A stretch of 37,425 nucleotides of DNA from Bacillota bacterium (GCA_014360195.1 JACIXY010000026.1:1-37425); one strand, 5' to 3'; positions 26,619-33,949 are shown, counted from the stretch's first letter. The notes: generated by a model from the letters alone, not told the origin. Made by a program: numbers and translations.

Positions 26619-27767
26619 TCAGTGTATCGGGCTTGTCCATGGGCATACGCCTTCTCGTCGGCTGACTTCTCTTGTTTCCGGCGTTTCCATGTTATCCACT
26701 CTGTCCACCCTGTGCGCAAAGCGTCTTCGGTCGAGCCAGGCCTGCCGGCTTGCCCGTGCCTGCACGAGGAACTGCCCCACTGCTTCCACCCCTGCCGGGT
26801 TCGGGCCCACCTGGGTCGTGGCGATCAGCCGGCGGATCTCGTCGAGTTCACGCTGGAACTCGTCCAGCGCCTCAAGGACCTGACTGGCGTTTGCCAGGAG
26901 CATGCCGGCGCCCATCTCCGGGTCACCGGACGCGACGCGCGTCGTATCCCGGAAGCCGCCGGCCGCGAGGTCCCAGATGGACGGGTGGAGTGTGGAGCGC
27001 CTCCCTACCACCTGGGCCAGGCACGCTGCCATGATGAGCGGAAGGTGGCTCGTGGCGGCCACCATCGCGTCGTGCTCGTCGGGGTCTGTGATCTGCGGGA
27101 TGGCTTCCGCTGCCTCGCAAGCCTCCATGACCGCCCTGACGTCGGCATCCTGCGCCCATTCAGCCGGGGTGAGTATGTAGCGGCACCCCTTCAGCAGCCC
27201 GGGCGAGGCGTGCTCCACGCCGCTGTGCTCGCTTCCGGCCATGGGGTGGCCGCCCACGAACGGGACCTCCGAGGCAAGGTGCTCGCGCGCTAGCGCAAGG
27301 ACGTAACCCTTTGCGCTTCCAACATCCGTCACAACCGTCCTGCGGCCGCAGCGGGCGCCCTTAAGGCAACGCCCAAGTTCGGCGAACACGGACGACATTG
27401 CGAGGAGCGGGGTCGCCACGACTACGAGGTCCGCCCTGACGGCCTCATCGAGCGACCTTGCGGCGCGGTCTATCGCCCCGAGCGCGACGGCACGGTCCAG
27501 GGAGCGTCCGTCGATGTCGAACCCGTCCACGACGTAGCGCCCCGAGGCCCGAAGCGCCATTGCGAGAGAACCGCCCATGAGGCCGAGACCTACCACAAGC
27601 ACTCTTGTTCCTGCGCTACCTGAGCGGTCCACCGAATCCACTGCAGGAGAATCCACTGAACGTGGCTGCCTTACGGATGCCACCGCTCTCACCGCCCTCG
27701 ATGTGTGCTCCTTATCCACATCTACCATAGCGCTTCCGTACACCCATGCGGCGTATCGACCCCGCAT
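26619..27767 (-). CDS. tyrA: Prephenate dehydrogenase
   Basis: A 382-residue NAD-dependent prephenate dehydrogenase that makes 4-hydroxyphenylpyruvate for tyrosine. Seen: VLVVGLGLMGGSLAMAL (about 56-72), DVGSAKG, GGHPMAGSEHSGVEHA, TSHLPLIMA with a catalytic-region His, and GGFRDTTRVA. No ACT domain is visible at the C-terminus. The first 50 residues before the Rossmann fold are poorly conserved; starts at ATG 27767, ATG 27728 or a later GTG near 27680 (behind AAGGAG) are all possible. Element copy D lies directly upstream and separates it from the DAHP synthase gene. The gap to aroA is 117 nt. Confidence 0.9.
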   Translation of the reverse strand: MRGRYAAWVYGSAMVDVDKEHTSRAVRAVASVRQPRSVDSPAVDSVDRSGSAGTRVLVVGLGLMGGSLAMALRASGRYVVDGFDIDGRSLDRAVALGAIDRAARSLDEAVRADLVVVATPLLAMSSVFAELGRCLKGARCGRRTVVTDVGSAKGYVLALAREHLASEVPFVGGHPMAGSEHSGVEHASPGLLKGCRYILTPAEWAQDADVRAVMEACEAAEAIPQITDPDEHDAMVAATSHLPLIMAACLAQVVGRRSTLHPSIWDLAAGGFRDTTRVASGDPEMGAGMLLANASQVLEALDEFQRELDEIRRLIATTQVGPNPAGVEAVGQFLVQARASRQAWLDRRRFAHRVDRVDNMETPETREVSRREGVCPWTSPIH

Positions 27768-27794
27768 ACGAAATCCCCACGCCGATCATGCGTC

Positions 27795-28065
27795 CTAAGT
27801 GAGGGTGCGCAAGTCCTTGTCCATTTGCCAGTAGTCGTCCATGCCAGCCTGCGGCTGGCGCCATCGAAAGGATTAAAATGGCAACCACCGTCTATTTTCG
27901 GGGTAGTTGGCGGGTTGCCGGTGTTGCACTCGGGGACGGTGCCCCAAGCGGGGCGCGCTTCGCCAGAATCCGGCCCGTCGGGCAAGTGGCCGGATTTTGA
28001 CACCCCTCGCGCAAGCACTGACAACCCCTCCCAAGAGTCGGGAGCACTTCTGCACCCCCACTCAG
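27795..28065. repeat. Dispersed palindromic element, copy D (full length)
   Basis: The longest copy, about 271 bp, bounded by CTAAGTGAGGGTGCG and TGCACCCCCACTCAGG. It shares the CACTCGGGGACGG and CCGGATTTTGACACCCCTCG blocks with copy A and the AGTCGGGAGCA block with copy F. A small inner insertion (about 27841-27895) contains a CAGCCTGCGGCTGGCG hairpin. It occupies nearly the whole gap between the DAHP synthase gene and tyrA. Confidence 0.85.
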
Positions 28066-28093
28066 GGACCCGCGTTACTCCCGCACGCCAATG

Positions 28094-29239
28094 CTACCCT
28101 GCACATTCACTGGCACTCGCGGGCCCATGCGCACGTTTTTGCGGGGATTGTCCTGAATGTTCGTCATCACGTTGATCTCCCCACTCGTGACCGCCTGCGA
28201 CCTTGCGTCCCGGCGGCGCGGCGATCCTCCGCCCGACCGCCTTCGCCACCGGCTCCAGCCGGCGCATCATGTCCGCAAACGCTTCGGGCCGGAGCGACTG
28301 CGGGCCGTCAGAGAGGGCCGAAGCGGGATCGTCGTGCACCTCGACCATGAGCCCGTCCGCGCCGCACGCTACGGCCGCGAGCGCCATCGGGACGACCATG
28401 TCTGCGCGCCCCGTTGCGTGGCTCGGGTCCACGATGACCGGAAGGTGGCTCAGCTTCTTCACCACTGCCACAGCCGACAGGTCAAGCGTGTTCCGGGTGG
28501 ACGTCTCGAATGTCCTGATGCCTCTTTCACACAAGATGACGTTGGTGTTTCCTGCGGACAAGATGTATTCGGCGGCCATCAGCCACTCCTCGACCGAGGA
28601 CATCATCCCTCTTTTCAGGATCACGGGCTTCGGCTGGCGGCCGACCTCGTGAAGGAGGGCATAGTTGTGCATGTTCCTGGACCCTATCTGAAGAGCGTCC
28701 GCATACGCGCCGACGAGCTCAACATCCTGTGGCGACACAACCTCGGTGACGACGGGCAGGCCGGTCAGCTCCCGCGCCTTCGCGAGGATGTGGAGACCCG
28801 GCTCGCCAAGCCCCTGGAAGGAGTACGGGGACGTGCGAGGCTTGAACGCCCCGCCCCGGAGCACGGCCGCGCCGGCGCCGGCGACGAGGCGCGCTATGCG
28901 CATCATCGACTCCTCGCTCTCAACGGCGCAGGGGCCTGCGATTACAGGGACCTCATCGCCATCGCCGCCGAAGAGAACGCCTCCGAGGGGGACGGGGCTG
29001 CGGCTCGGCATAAACTCCCTGCTTGCGAGCTTGAAAGGCTGCAGGATGCGCACCACGCGCTCCACGCCCGGCAGGAACGCGATGGTGTCTGCATCGAGCC
29101 GGCGGACGTCGCCGATGAGCCCGACGACCGTGCGCTCCTCGCCCCTGGATACGTGGACCTTGAGGTCCGCGTTTTCGGCTACGCGAATGACGCCGTGGAT
29201 TTCATCTTCTGTTGCGTTCTGTCTCATAACGACTATCAT
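28094..29239 (-). CDS. aroF: 3-deoxy-7-phosphoheptulonate synthase (DAHP synthase, type Ib)
   Basis: A 381-residue DAHP synthase, first step of the pathway (PEP plus erythrose 4-phosphate). The first 70 residues (MIVVMRQNATEDEI, VSRGEERTVVGLIGD) are the ferredoxin-like regulatory domain seen in the Thermotoga-type enzyme, which gives feedback control by tyrosine or phenylalanine. The barrel shows AGPCAVES with the metal-binding Cys, RGGAFKPRTSPYSFQG and VDPSHATGRADMV with the metal His. The ATG at 29239 has GGGAGGAG 8 nt upstream; an upstream extension to 29419 overlaps aroH and is rejected. The last 40 residues (after AVGRR) are an atypical hydrophilic tail. The gap to aroH is 37 nt. Confidence 0.93.
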   Translation of the reverse strand: MIVVMRQNATEDEIHGVIRVAENADLKVHVSRGEERTVVGLIGDVRRLDADTIAFLPGVERVVRILQPFKLASREFMPSRSPVPLGGVLFGGDGDEVPVIAGPCAVESEESMMRIARLVAGAGAAVLRGGAFKPRTSPYSFQGLGEPGLHILAKARELTGLPVVTEVVSPQDVELVGAYADALQIGSRNMHNYALLHEVGRQPKPVILKRGMMSSVEEWLMAAEYILSAGNTNVILCERGIRTFETSTRNTLDLSAVAVVKKLSHLPVIVDPSHATGRADMVVPMALAAVACGADGLMVEVHDDPASALSDGPQSLRPEAFADMMRRLEPVAKAVGRRIAAPPGRKVAGGHEWGDQRDDEHSGQSPQKRAHGPASASECAG

Positions 29240-29276
29240 GTGTCTCTCCTCCCAGAGACCCGAGTTAGAGGATGGC

Positions 29277-29789
29277 TCACAGGTCATCTGCCTCCGGAGG
29301 CGTAAGGTCCGGGCGTAGGACGGCGGCCTCCCCGAGATAGACGTGGACAGGCTGGCGTGGAGCCGCCCTGAGCCCGAACGGCTTCCGGCGATAGCGGTGT
29401 CGTCGGCACGTGCCTGCAAATTCTCTTGCCAGGTGATGCTGGCGCGGCGGGCGCGGCGGCCGCGGCGGACGTGAGATAGGGAAGTCCGTCTGTGGCCTGC
29501 GGCACAGTATGAGTACCCTTATGCAAGCCGGGAGCGCTCCGTCCACAGGGATCTCAAGCCCACACATCATCGGCACCGAGTTCCAGCCTGCCGCCCTCGC
29601 TGCTGCGGCGGGAAATGCGGCGTTGAGGTCTGCGGTTACCGTGAAGAACGCAAACACAACGGACTCCACCCTGAGGCGGTTTTTGCGTAGAATCGTCGTG
29701 AGTAGCTTGCTCGTGGCCTCGAACACACCATCCCGGCTGTTCGCGACCGGCGCAATGGCACCCCGTATGGCGAAAATATCGCTGCTCAT
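29277..29789 (-). CDS. aroH: Chorismate mutase, AroH type, with an internal insertion
   Basis: A 170-residue monofunctional chorismate mutase of the Bacillus AroH family (usually 120-130 residues), converting chorismate to prephenate. Likely active-site residues are present: R9 (AIRGAI), C76 and E79 (MMCGLEI), R91 (ACIRVL) and Y151 (HVYLGEA). About 43 extra residues (105-147), rich in Pro and Arg, separate R91 from Y151, exactly before the C-terminal strand; they are encoded by GC-rich triplet-like DNA at about 29348-29477. The start is ATG 29789 with AGGGGG 8 nt upstream; an open frame to 29906 is mostly leader RNA. First gene of the aro operon. Confidence 0.85.
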   Translation of the reverse strand: MSSDIFAIRGAIAPVANSRDGVFEATSKLLTTILRKNRLRVESVVFAFFTVTADLNAAFPAAAARAAGWNSVPMMCGLEIPVDGALPACIRVLILCRRPQTDFPISRPPRPPRPPRQHHLAREFAGTCRRHRYRRKPFGLRAAPRQPVHVYLGEAAVLRPDLTPPEADDL

Positions 29790-29904
29790 GATGCGATCCC
29801 CCTGTACGACGCAGGACGCAAGCGGCAAGCGGGAGGTGGAATTAGCAGGAAATAGAGCACCGGGAATGCAAACTTTGGAACGAACCCCGGGGAAGCGAGG
29901 ATGC

Positions 29905-29931
29905 AAAAAGGCTACCCCGTGAGGGGTAGCC
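29905..29931 (-). terminator. Intrinsic terminator in the aro leader (putative attenuator)
   Basis: On the minus strand a perfect 9-bp stem GGCTACCCC / GGGGTAGCC with loop TCAC is followed at once by TTTTT. It lies about 115 nt before the aroH start and about 340 nt after the operon promoter, so it ends the transcript before the first gene unless bypassed. Confidence 0.85.
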
Positions 29932-30275
29932 CTCGCATCTATCTAGCTGGGTTCTGGCTTCAACAGCCCCAGTCCGCAGGTGCTGCGGGACGCCTCTGGG
30001 CTCTTCGCTGCCGTGCCCAGATAGGATCTGCGCAAGACAGGGGCCCGAAGGTCCTGGTCCTGGAAAGCTGCTGCCCCAGGGCGCGGTATGGCCGCGATGG
30101 GTACGACGTGGTCGCGAGGCATGCGCCACTGGTGCCGCGCTACATGCGATGATCTCCCCTACCGTACTACCGTCCTGCTCAAGAGTATGTACTTGTCACA
30201 GCGTCGTTGTGATGCGGAGCAGGCACCACGGGCTCTTACGCGCCCGAACCTACCGTCCTGCTTGCCTGCCTGTTA
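29932..30275 (-). promoter_or_regulatory. Structured 5' leader of the aro operon
   Basis: About 340 nt of untranslated leader between the predicted start site and the terminator. It contains several potential stems, among them a GGCAGGCA/TGCCTGC pairing near 30215-30272, a CCGCAG/CTGCGG hairpin near 29974-29992, and a 12-bp direct repeat (GCAGGACGGTAG on the minus strand, at 30250-30261 and 30167-30178). I looked for the T-box sequence TGGNACCGCG and did not find it in the right place, nor a leader peptide rich in Trp, Phe or Tyr. The sensing mechanism is unknown. Confidence 0.55.
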
Positions 30276-30281
30276 CGAGGA

Positions 30282-30310
30282 AGTATAGCACCTCCCGGAC
30301 GGTTACGCAA
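30282..30310 (-). promoter_or_regulatory. Predicted sigma-A promoter of the aro operon
   Basis: On the minus strand TTGCGT (30310-30305), a 17-bp spacer and TATACT (30287-30282). Transcription would start near 30275 and run through the leader into aroH. Confidence 0.7.
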
Positions 30311-30509
30311 GACCCTTGAGGCACAAAAAGGCTCCTTTGTCCCCATCGCAAGAGTGGTACTCCAGTTAGCACCATCGGCGGCTATCCTGGTAAATACGTA
30401 GCCACTCTGCCGCGCGTTCAGCCGGACGCGGGAACCGTTTGGCCGCCCCGTGCGGACAGGTGGCTATCTGCTGACCACTTCCACGCTCGTACCTTGGTCA
30501 CGTCGCTTG

Positions 30510-30538
30510 TTGAAAGCACCGGGCGCGAAGGCTATAAT
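30510..30538 (+). promoter_or_regulatory. Predicted sigma-A promoter of the nucleotidyltransferase/HepT module
   Basis: TTGAAA at 30510-30515, a 17-bp spacer, and a consensus TATAAT at 30533-30538. The start site would be near 30545, about 45 nt before the first gene. It points away from the aro promoter 200 bp to the left. Confidence 0.8.
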
Positions 30539-30587
30539 GATACCAGGATCTGGTGAGCACCCTTGGTCCATGACAAGAGGGTTCGTT

Positions 30588-30917
30588 GTGGGCGATGGTC
30601 TGCGAGAAATGGAAGTCCTGCAGGGTCTCGTCGATCATCTGAACAGGCTGTACCCCGGGAAGATTCGCCTGGTTCAACTATTCGGCCCCCGGGCGAGAGG
30701 AGATGCGAGACCGGACTCAGACTACGATGTCTTGATCGTGGTGGAGGACAGGTCGGCGATAGACAGGACGCGGATCTACGATTACGTAATGGATGTTAAC
30801 CTCAAATACGGCATCGACTTGTCCCTGAAGATTTACGGCCAAGATGAGTTTGAGCTCTTCAAAAGGACGAGGGTGCCGTTTATCAGGGAAGCTCTGAGGG
30901 AGGGCATACGATGTTGA
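30588..30917 (+). CDS. MNT-type nucleotidyltransferase-like protein with altered GS motif
   Basis: A 109-residue minimal nucleotidyltransferase-fold protein. The active-site pattern GSX10DXD is present except that Ser is Pro: GP at 33-34, then D45 and D47 (RPDSDYDVLIVV). In the family the Gly-Ser binds the nucleotide, so activity may be reduced or lost. The GTG at 30588 follows AGAGGG by 6 nt; the longer frame to 30450 would begin upstream of the predicted promoter and is not used. An ATG at 30609 is also possible. The last 7 nt overlap the next nucleotidyltransferase gene. First gene of a three-gene module ending in HepT; perhaps an accessory or paralogous antitoxin. Confidence 0.8.
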   Translation: MGDGLREMEVLQGLVDHLNRLYPGKIRLVQLFGPRARGDARPDSDYDVLIVVEDRSAIDRTRIYDYVMDVNLKYGIDLSLKIYGQDEFELFKRTRVPFIREALREGIRC

Positions 30918-31213
30918 GCAGGGAAAAGATCCTCGACCTGCTGAGGGAGAACTACCCTCGTCTTGCTGATGAATATGGAGTCAAGAGATTGGGCCTCTTT
31001 GGATCCTATGCCAGGGGAGAGGCGAGCGACGACAGCGACATAGACATCGCTGTGGAGTTTGAGCGCCCGATAGGGTTCAGGATTGTTGATTTTGCAGAGG
31101 ATCTCGAAACCCTGTTCGGGAGGAAAGTGGATGTGCTGACTCCAGCTGGCATCCGGGGAATCAGGGTGGCCGGAATCGCTGAGGACATCATAGGGGGCCT
31201 TGTATATGTCTAG
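30911..31213 (+). CDS. mntA: MntA-like nucleotidyltransferase (antitoxin)
   Basis: A 100-residue MNT-domain protein with an intact GSX10DXD motif (G31-S32, D43, D45 in LFGSYARGEASDDSDIDIAV). In characterised MntA/HepT pairs the antitoxin adds AMP units to a tyrosine of HepT and so switches it off. The ATG overlaps the stop of the preceding gene (ATGTTGA) and the end overlaps the HepT start by 8 nt, giving tight coupling. The function is assigned by family and adjacency. Confidence 0.85.
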   Translation: MLSREKILDLLRENYPRLADEYGVKRLGLFGSYARGEASDDSDIDIAVEFERPIGFRIVDFAEDLETLFGRKVDVLTPAGIRGIRVAGIAEDIIGGLVYV

Positions 31214-31547
31214 GCGAGCAGACAGCGAGCTCTTGGGCGACATTCAGGAAGCGGTGCGCAGAATAGCATGCTACGTGGCCGGGATGACATATGACGAGTT
31301 TCTGGACGACGTCAAGACCCAGGACGCAGTTGTGCGGAACCTGGAAGTCATCGGCGAGGCGGCGAAGAACCCGTCTCAGGATCTGCGGGAGAAGTATCCC
31401 GACGTGCCGTGGAAGGGTATGGCCGGCGTCCGAGACAGGCTAATCCATCACTATTTTGGTGTCAACCTGGACATCGTATGGCAGATCGCTACTCAGGAGC
31501 TACCTGAAGTGGGCTTGCAGTTGGGGAGAATCCGATGCAACGAGTGA
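31206..31547 (+). CDS. hepT: HepT-like RNase toxin (DUF86)
   Basis: A 113-residue all-helical HepT/DUF86 protein, the toxin of the MntA/HepT system, expected to cleave RNA. The RX4HXY motif is complete: R76, H81 and Y83 in RDRLIHHYF; Y83 would be the residue modified by MntA. Other family marks are NLEVIGEAAKN and the DVPWKGMAG turn. The start is ATG 31206, inside the end of the antitoxin gene; a TTG six bases earlier is in frame but poor. The gene is intact, which suggests that the module works. Confidence 0.88.
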   Translation: MSRRADSELLGDIQEAVRRIACYVAGMTYDEFLDDVKTQDAVVRNLEVIGEAAKNPSQDLREKYPDVPWKGMAGVRDRLIHHYFGVNLDIVWQIATQELPEVGLQLGRIRCNE

Positions 31548-31734
31548 TGGCCCAGGACTTGTGACGGTAACCGCGCGGGCGGAGCGGTAGGTCCAGGGGT
31601 GGAAGACCCCTATCTGATAAGACGGCGCATCTAAGACGGCGCATCGCGGGCCTGTCAGACTCGCGATGGCTGCCTACCCGCGCCCACCCACACCTGCACC
31701 TGCTCATCCACCGGCCGCCCGCGTGCCCCCGGCG
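31548..31734. other. Convergent gap between hepT and the HutP-like gene
   Basis: About 190 bp without a gene. A short direct repeat (AAGACGGCGCATC, twice near 31618-31646) is visible. No clear terminator. Confidence 0.4.
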
Positions 31735-32175
31735 TCATTCCGCCGGTACCGCCCTGTGTGCGACCGCCAGGCCCACGTCGTCCAGGTGCAGGAGCCCGAT
31801 CTCCAGAAAGACCGCCACCGACAGGTGCTCGCCGCACCTGGCTACACCCACCTTGCCGCCGACATTGAAGCCCGCCGCCCTCGGCATGAGCTGGGCCAGG
31901 GCTTCGCGAGCCGCCCCTGTCACAGCTCCTTCGTGAGGATGCGACGGCGCGATCACGCCCTCGCGCTTCGCTGCCACCAGGATGTTCTCCACAGCCTTCG
32001 CGATGGACTGCACGAAAGGCCCGCCGATGTCCACTGCAGCGGCTTTCACCCCGGCCTCAGTGAACCCGCGCTTCAGCTCGCGCTCCTGGTCGCGCGACGT
32101 GGACATTGCCATCTGCACCGCTGCCCTCGCCGCCGCGGCACTCGGTCTCTCATGATGCGCATCCGATGCCTGCAC
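31735..32175 (-). CDS. HutP-family RNA-binding protein
   Basis: A 146-residue protein of the HutP superfamily. In Bacillus, HutP binds UAG-containing RNA with histidine and Mg2+ to allow antitermination; many Clostridia carry stand-alone homologues of unknown target. Seen: HPHEGAVTGAAREAL (about 79-93), FNVGGKVGVARCGEHLSVAV and the C-terminal GLAVAHRAVP. The N-terminal 30 residues are Ala-rich and variable. The start is GTG 32175, preceded by AAGGTGG; it has its own predicted promoter 100 bp upstream. There is no hut operon in the window. Its closeness to the aro leader with its attenuator is suggestive only. Confidence 0.75.
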   Translation of the reverse strand: MQASDAHHERPSAAAARAAVQMAMSTSRDQERELKRGFTEAGVKAAAVDIGGPFVQSIAKAVENILVAAKREGVIAPSHPHEGAVTGAAREALAQLMPRAAGFNVGGKVGVARCGEHLSVAVFLEIGLLHLDDVGLAVAHRAVPAE

Positions 32176-32274
32176 CCCGCAAGCACCACCTTTCAGGCGC
32201 GAGACGCGCCGTCGCAGGACTGCACATGGCGCGCCGCTGTACCTGCCCCGATGTGCGTTGGCTCACTTGACCAC

Positions 32275-32303
32275 ATTCTATACCAGTTGCCTGGCGACGT
32301 CAA
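32275..32303 (-). promoter_or_regulatory. Predicted sigma-A promoter of the HutP-like gene
   Basis: On the minus strand TTGACG (32303-32298), a 17-bp spacer, and TAGAAT (32280-32275), giving a leader of roughly 90 nt before the GTG at 32175. Confidence 0.65.
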
Positions 32304-32547
32304 AAGAGCTGATGCCACATCACAGAGCGATTCCTCCAAAGTGCGATGTCCTGGACGGGGCGGCCTCCCATCGCTGGCCCTTGTGGACGGCGCAGCGACG
32401 TCCTTCGCACGCGGGCTCTACATCTACACTCTGGTATCGGACTACGGCAAGGCGCTCGCCACGGGCCGGACCGTAATCGCGTGCTGAATGGATGCAGACG
32501 AGACAGTCTGCTAAGCCTCCCTTAAAGTGTTAAGAGCGTGATACCAC
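32304..32547. other. Non-coding spacer between divergent promoters
   Basis: About 240 bp with no supported gene. Open frames here are short or antisense. It separates the HutP promoter from the promoter of the dehydrogenase cluster. Confidence 0.4.
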
Positions 32548-32577
32548 TTGGACGGGGCAGGGGGAGTGTGGTAGAAT
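32548..32577 (+). promoter_or_regulatory. Predicted sigma-A promoter upstream of the dehydrogenase/kinase cluster
   Basis: TTGGAC at 32548-32553, an 18-bp spacer, and TAGAAT at 32572-32577. The transcript would carry element copy F (32613-32811) in its 5' untranslated region before the first dehydrogenase. Confidence 0.5.
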
Positions 32578-32612
32578 CGGTCCTGAACGGGGGTGCAAGC
32601 GGGCTTTCGCAG

Positions 32613-32811
32613 CTAAGTGAGGGTGCGTTGATTCTTGTCCGTTTTCCGGTAGTTGCTGGGTTGCCGGTGATTGCAGGAGGGGTGCCAAAATGCGGCCACC
32701 GGCCAGGCCGGCCGGATTATGGCGAAGCGCGCCCCGCTTGGGGCGCCGTCTCCGAGTGTAACACCGGCAACCCTTCCCAAAAGTCGGGAGCATTTCTGCA
32801 CCCTCACTTAG
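32613..32811. repeat. Dispersed palindromic element, copy F (type copy)
   Basis: A 199-bp element with perfect 14-bp terminal inverted repeats CTAAGTGAGGGTGC (32613-32626) and GCACCCTCACTTAG (32798-32811). Inner inverted repeats are GGGTTGCCGGTG (32658-32669) and CACCGGCAACCC (32762-32773), and a third hairpin GCGCCCC-GCTT-GGGGCGC lies at 32729-32746. No open frame for a transposase is present. I use it as the reference copy of the family. Confidence 0.88.
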
Positions 32812-32878
32812 GCTCCGCCCCCGCCCCGTCTCGTGACGCAGGATACAAGACTGTAACGGGATAGGAGTGGATGACCGG

Positions 32879-33949
32879 ATGCTGGCGGCAATGCTGTACG
32901 GACCATACCAGTTGCATTTGGAACAGGTGCCGAAGCCAGAGCTGGGGGAGGGAGAAGCCCTCATCCGCATAACCGCATGCGGAATCTGTCCGAGCGACGT
33001 CAGGCTCTACACCGGTCAGGCCCGCTTGCCAGCGGGTAAAGTACCGTTTCTTGCAGGACACGAGTGGGCCGGTGAGGTGGTTGATGTTCGCATATCCGGG
33101 CCCATTCCGTCCGCAATCCGTCCTGGGTCCCGGGTGGCGGCGTGCTGGCTTTCCTCGTGCGGCGAGTGCGAGTTCTGTCGCCGCGGATATCCAAACTACT
33201 GCGTAAGGGACAATCGCGCCCGGGTTACCGGCGGCTTTGCCGAGTACGGCAAGGCGCCTGTAACCAGCCTTTGGGAAATACCAACATCCCTGCCGTACGA
33301 AGAAGCTGTCTTTGCGGAACCTCTTGCCTGTTGTGTGAACGGACAGGAGAGAAGCAGCATCACGCCTCGCGACGACGTGCTCGTGATCGGCGCAGGGCCT
33401 GTCGGACTGCTCCACGCCCAGTTGGCCCGGGCGCAAGGGGCAAGGGTTATCGTGTGCGACCTTGCAGCTGAGCGGTTGGAGATTGCGCGCGGGCTGGGCA
33501 TAGAAGAGACGGTTCACATTGGTGATACTGGGTCCGCAGGTTATCGGGTGGCGGCTCAACAGCTACGGGAGATGACAGAAGGAAAAGGTCCTGATAAGGT
33601 CATCGTTGCGGCGAACTCGGTCGGTGTAATCGACTGGGCCCTGGATGTTGTTGCTCCTTGTGGAGTCATCAACGTGTTTGCCGGCCTTTATCCCGAAAGC
33701 CGTCTTGATGTGGACTTCAACGTAGTGCACTACAAGCAGGTAACGATTACAGGGAGTCATGACTTCAACCACAGGCATTTTGATGCTGCTGTTAACCTTC
33801 TCGTGCGGGGTCAGGTCAAGGTCAGGAAGTTGATAAGCCATGTCGTTTCCCTCAGCAAGCTGGAAGAAGGGTTTGTCGCGGTGGCGGAGCGGAGGGGAAT
33901 GAAAGTCGTCGTAAGCATGAACGGAGGCGAATCGGCGCATCCGGCGTGA
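32879..33949 (+). CDS. Zinc-dependent medium-chain alcohol/polyol dehydrogenase
   Basis: A 356-residue MDR-family dehydrogenase, probably NAD-dependent and acting on a sugar alcohol or sugar acid. Catalytic zinc ligands are C34 (CGICPSD) and H61-E62 (GHEWAGEV); structural zinc ligands are C94, C97, C100 and C108 (CGECEFCRRGYPNYC). The Rossmann motif is VIGAGPVGLLHAQLA. I start at ATG 32879, with AGGAG 11 nt upstream; an in-frame GTG at 32867 lies on that site. It is the first gene of a carbohydrate cluster, followed after 492 nt by a second dehydrogenase. The exact substrate is not recognisable. Confidence 0.88.
   Translation: MLAAMLYGPYQLHLEQVPKPELGEGEALIRITACGICPSDVRLYTGQARLPAGKVPFLAGHEWAGEVVDVRISGPIPSAIRPGSRVAACWLSSCGECEFCRRGYPNYCVRDNRARVTGGFAEYGKAPVTSLWEIPTSLPYEEAVFAEPLACCVNGQERSSITPRDDVLVIGAGPVGLLHAQLARAQGARVIVCDLAAERLEIARGLGIEETVHIGDTGSAGYRVAAQQLREMTEGKGPDKVIVAANSVGVIDWALDVVAPCGVINVFAGLYPESRLDVDFNVVHYKQVTITGSHDFNHRHFDAAVNLLVRGQVKVRKLISHVVSLSKLEEGFVAVAERRGMKVVVSMNGGESAHPA

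Noticed and set aside
28157-29305. A 382-codon open frame on the plus strand
   Set aside because: Antisense to the DAHP synthase gene, which has all catalytic motifs.
29842-30129. A 95-codon open frame in the aro leader as a possible leader peptide
   Set aside because: It is not rich in Trp, Tyr or Phe, has no good ribosome binding site, and runs straight through the terminator hairpin.
30064-30140. T-box-like sequences (CCATACCGCG on the minus strand, TGGTGCCGCG on the plus strand)
   Set aside because: Neither matches TGGNACCGCG fully. The minus-strand one is too far from the terminator and the plus-strand one has no terminator or amino acid gene after it.
30316-30345. Short palindrome AAAAAGGCTCCTTT as a terminator
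   Set aside because: The loop would be only two or three bases, so a stable stem is unlikely.
31666-32487. A 273-codon open frame on the plus strand
   Set aside because: It covers the HutP-like gene in antisense and its promoter region. The HutP motifs on the minus strand are convincing.
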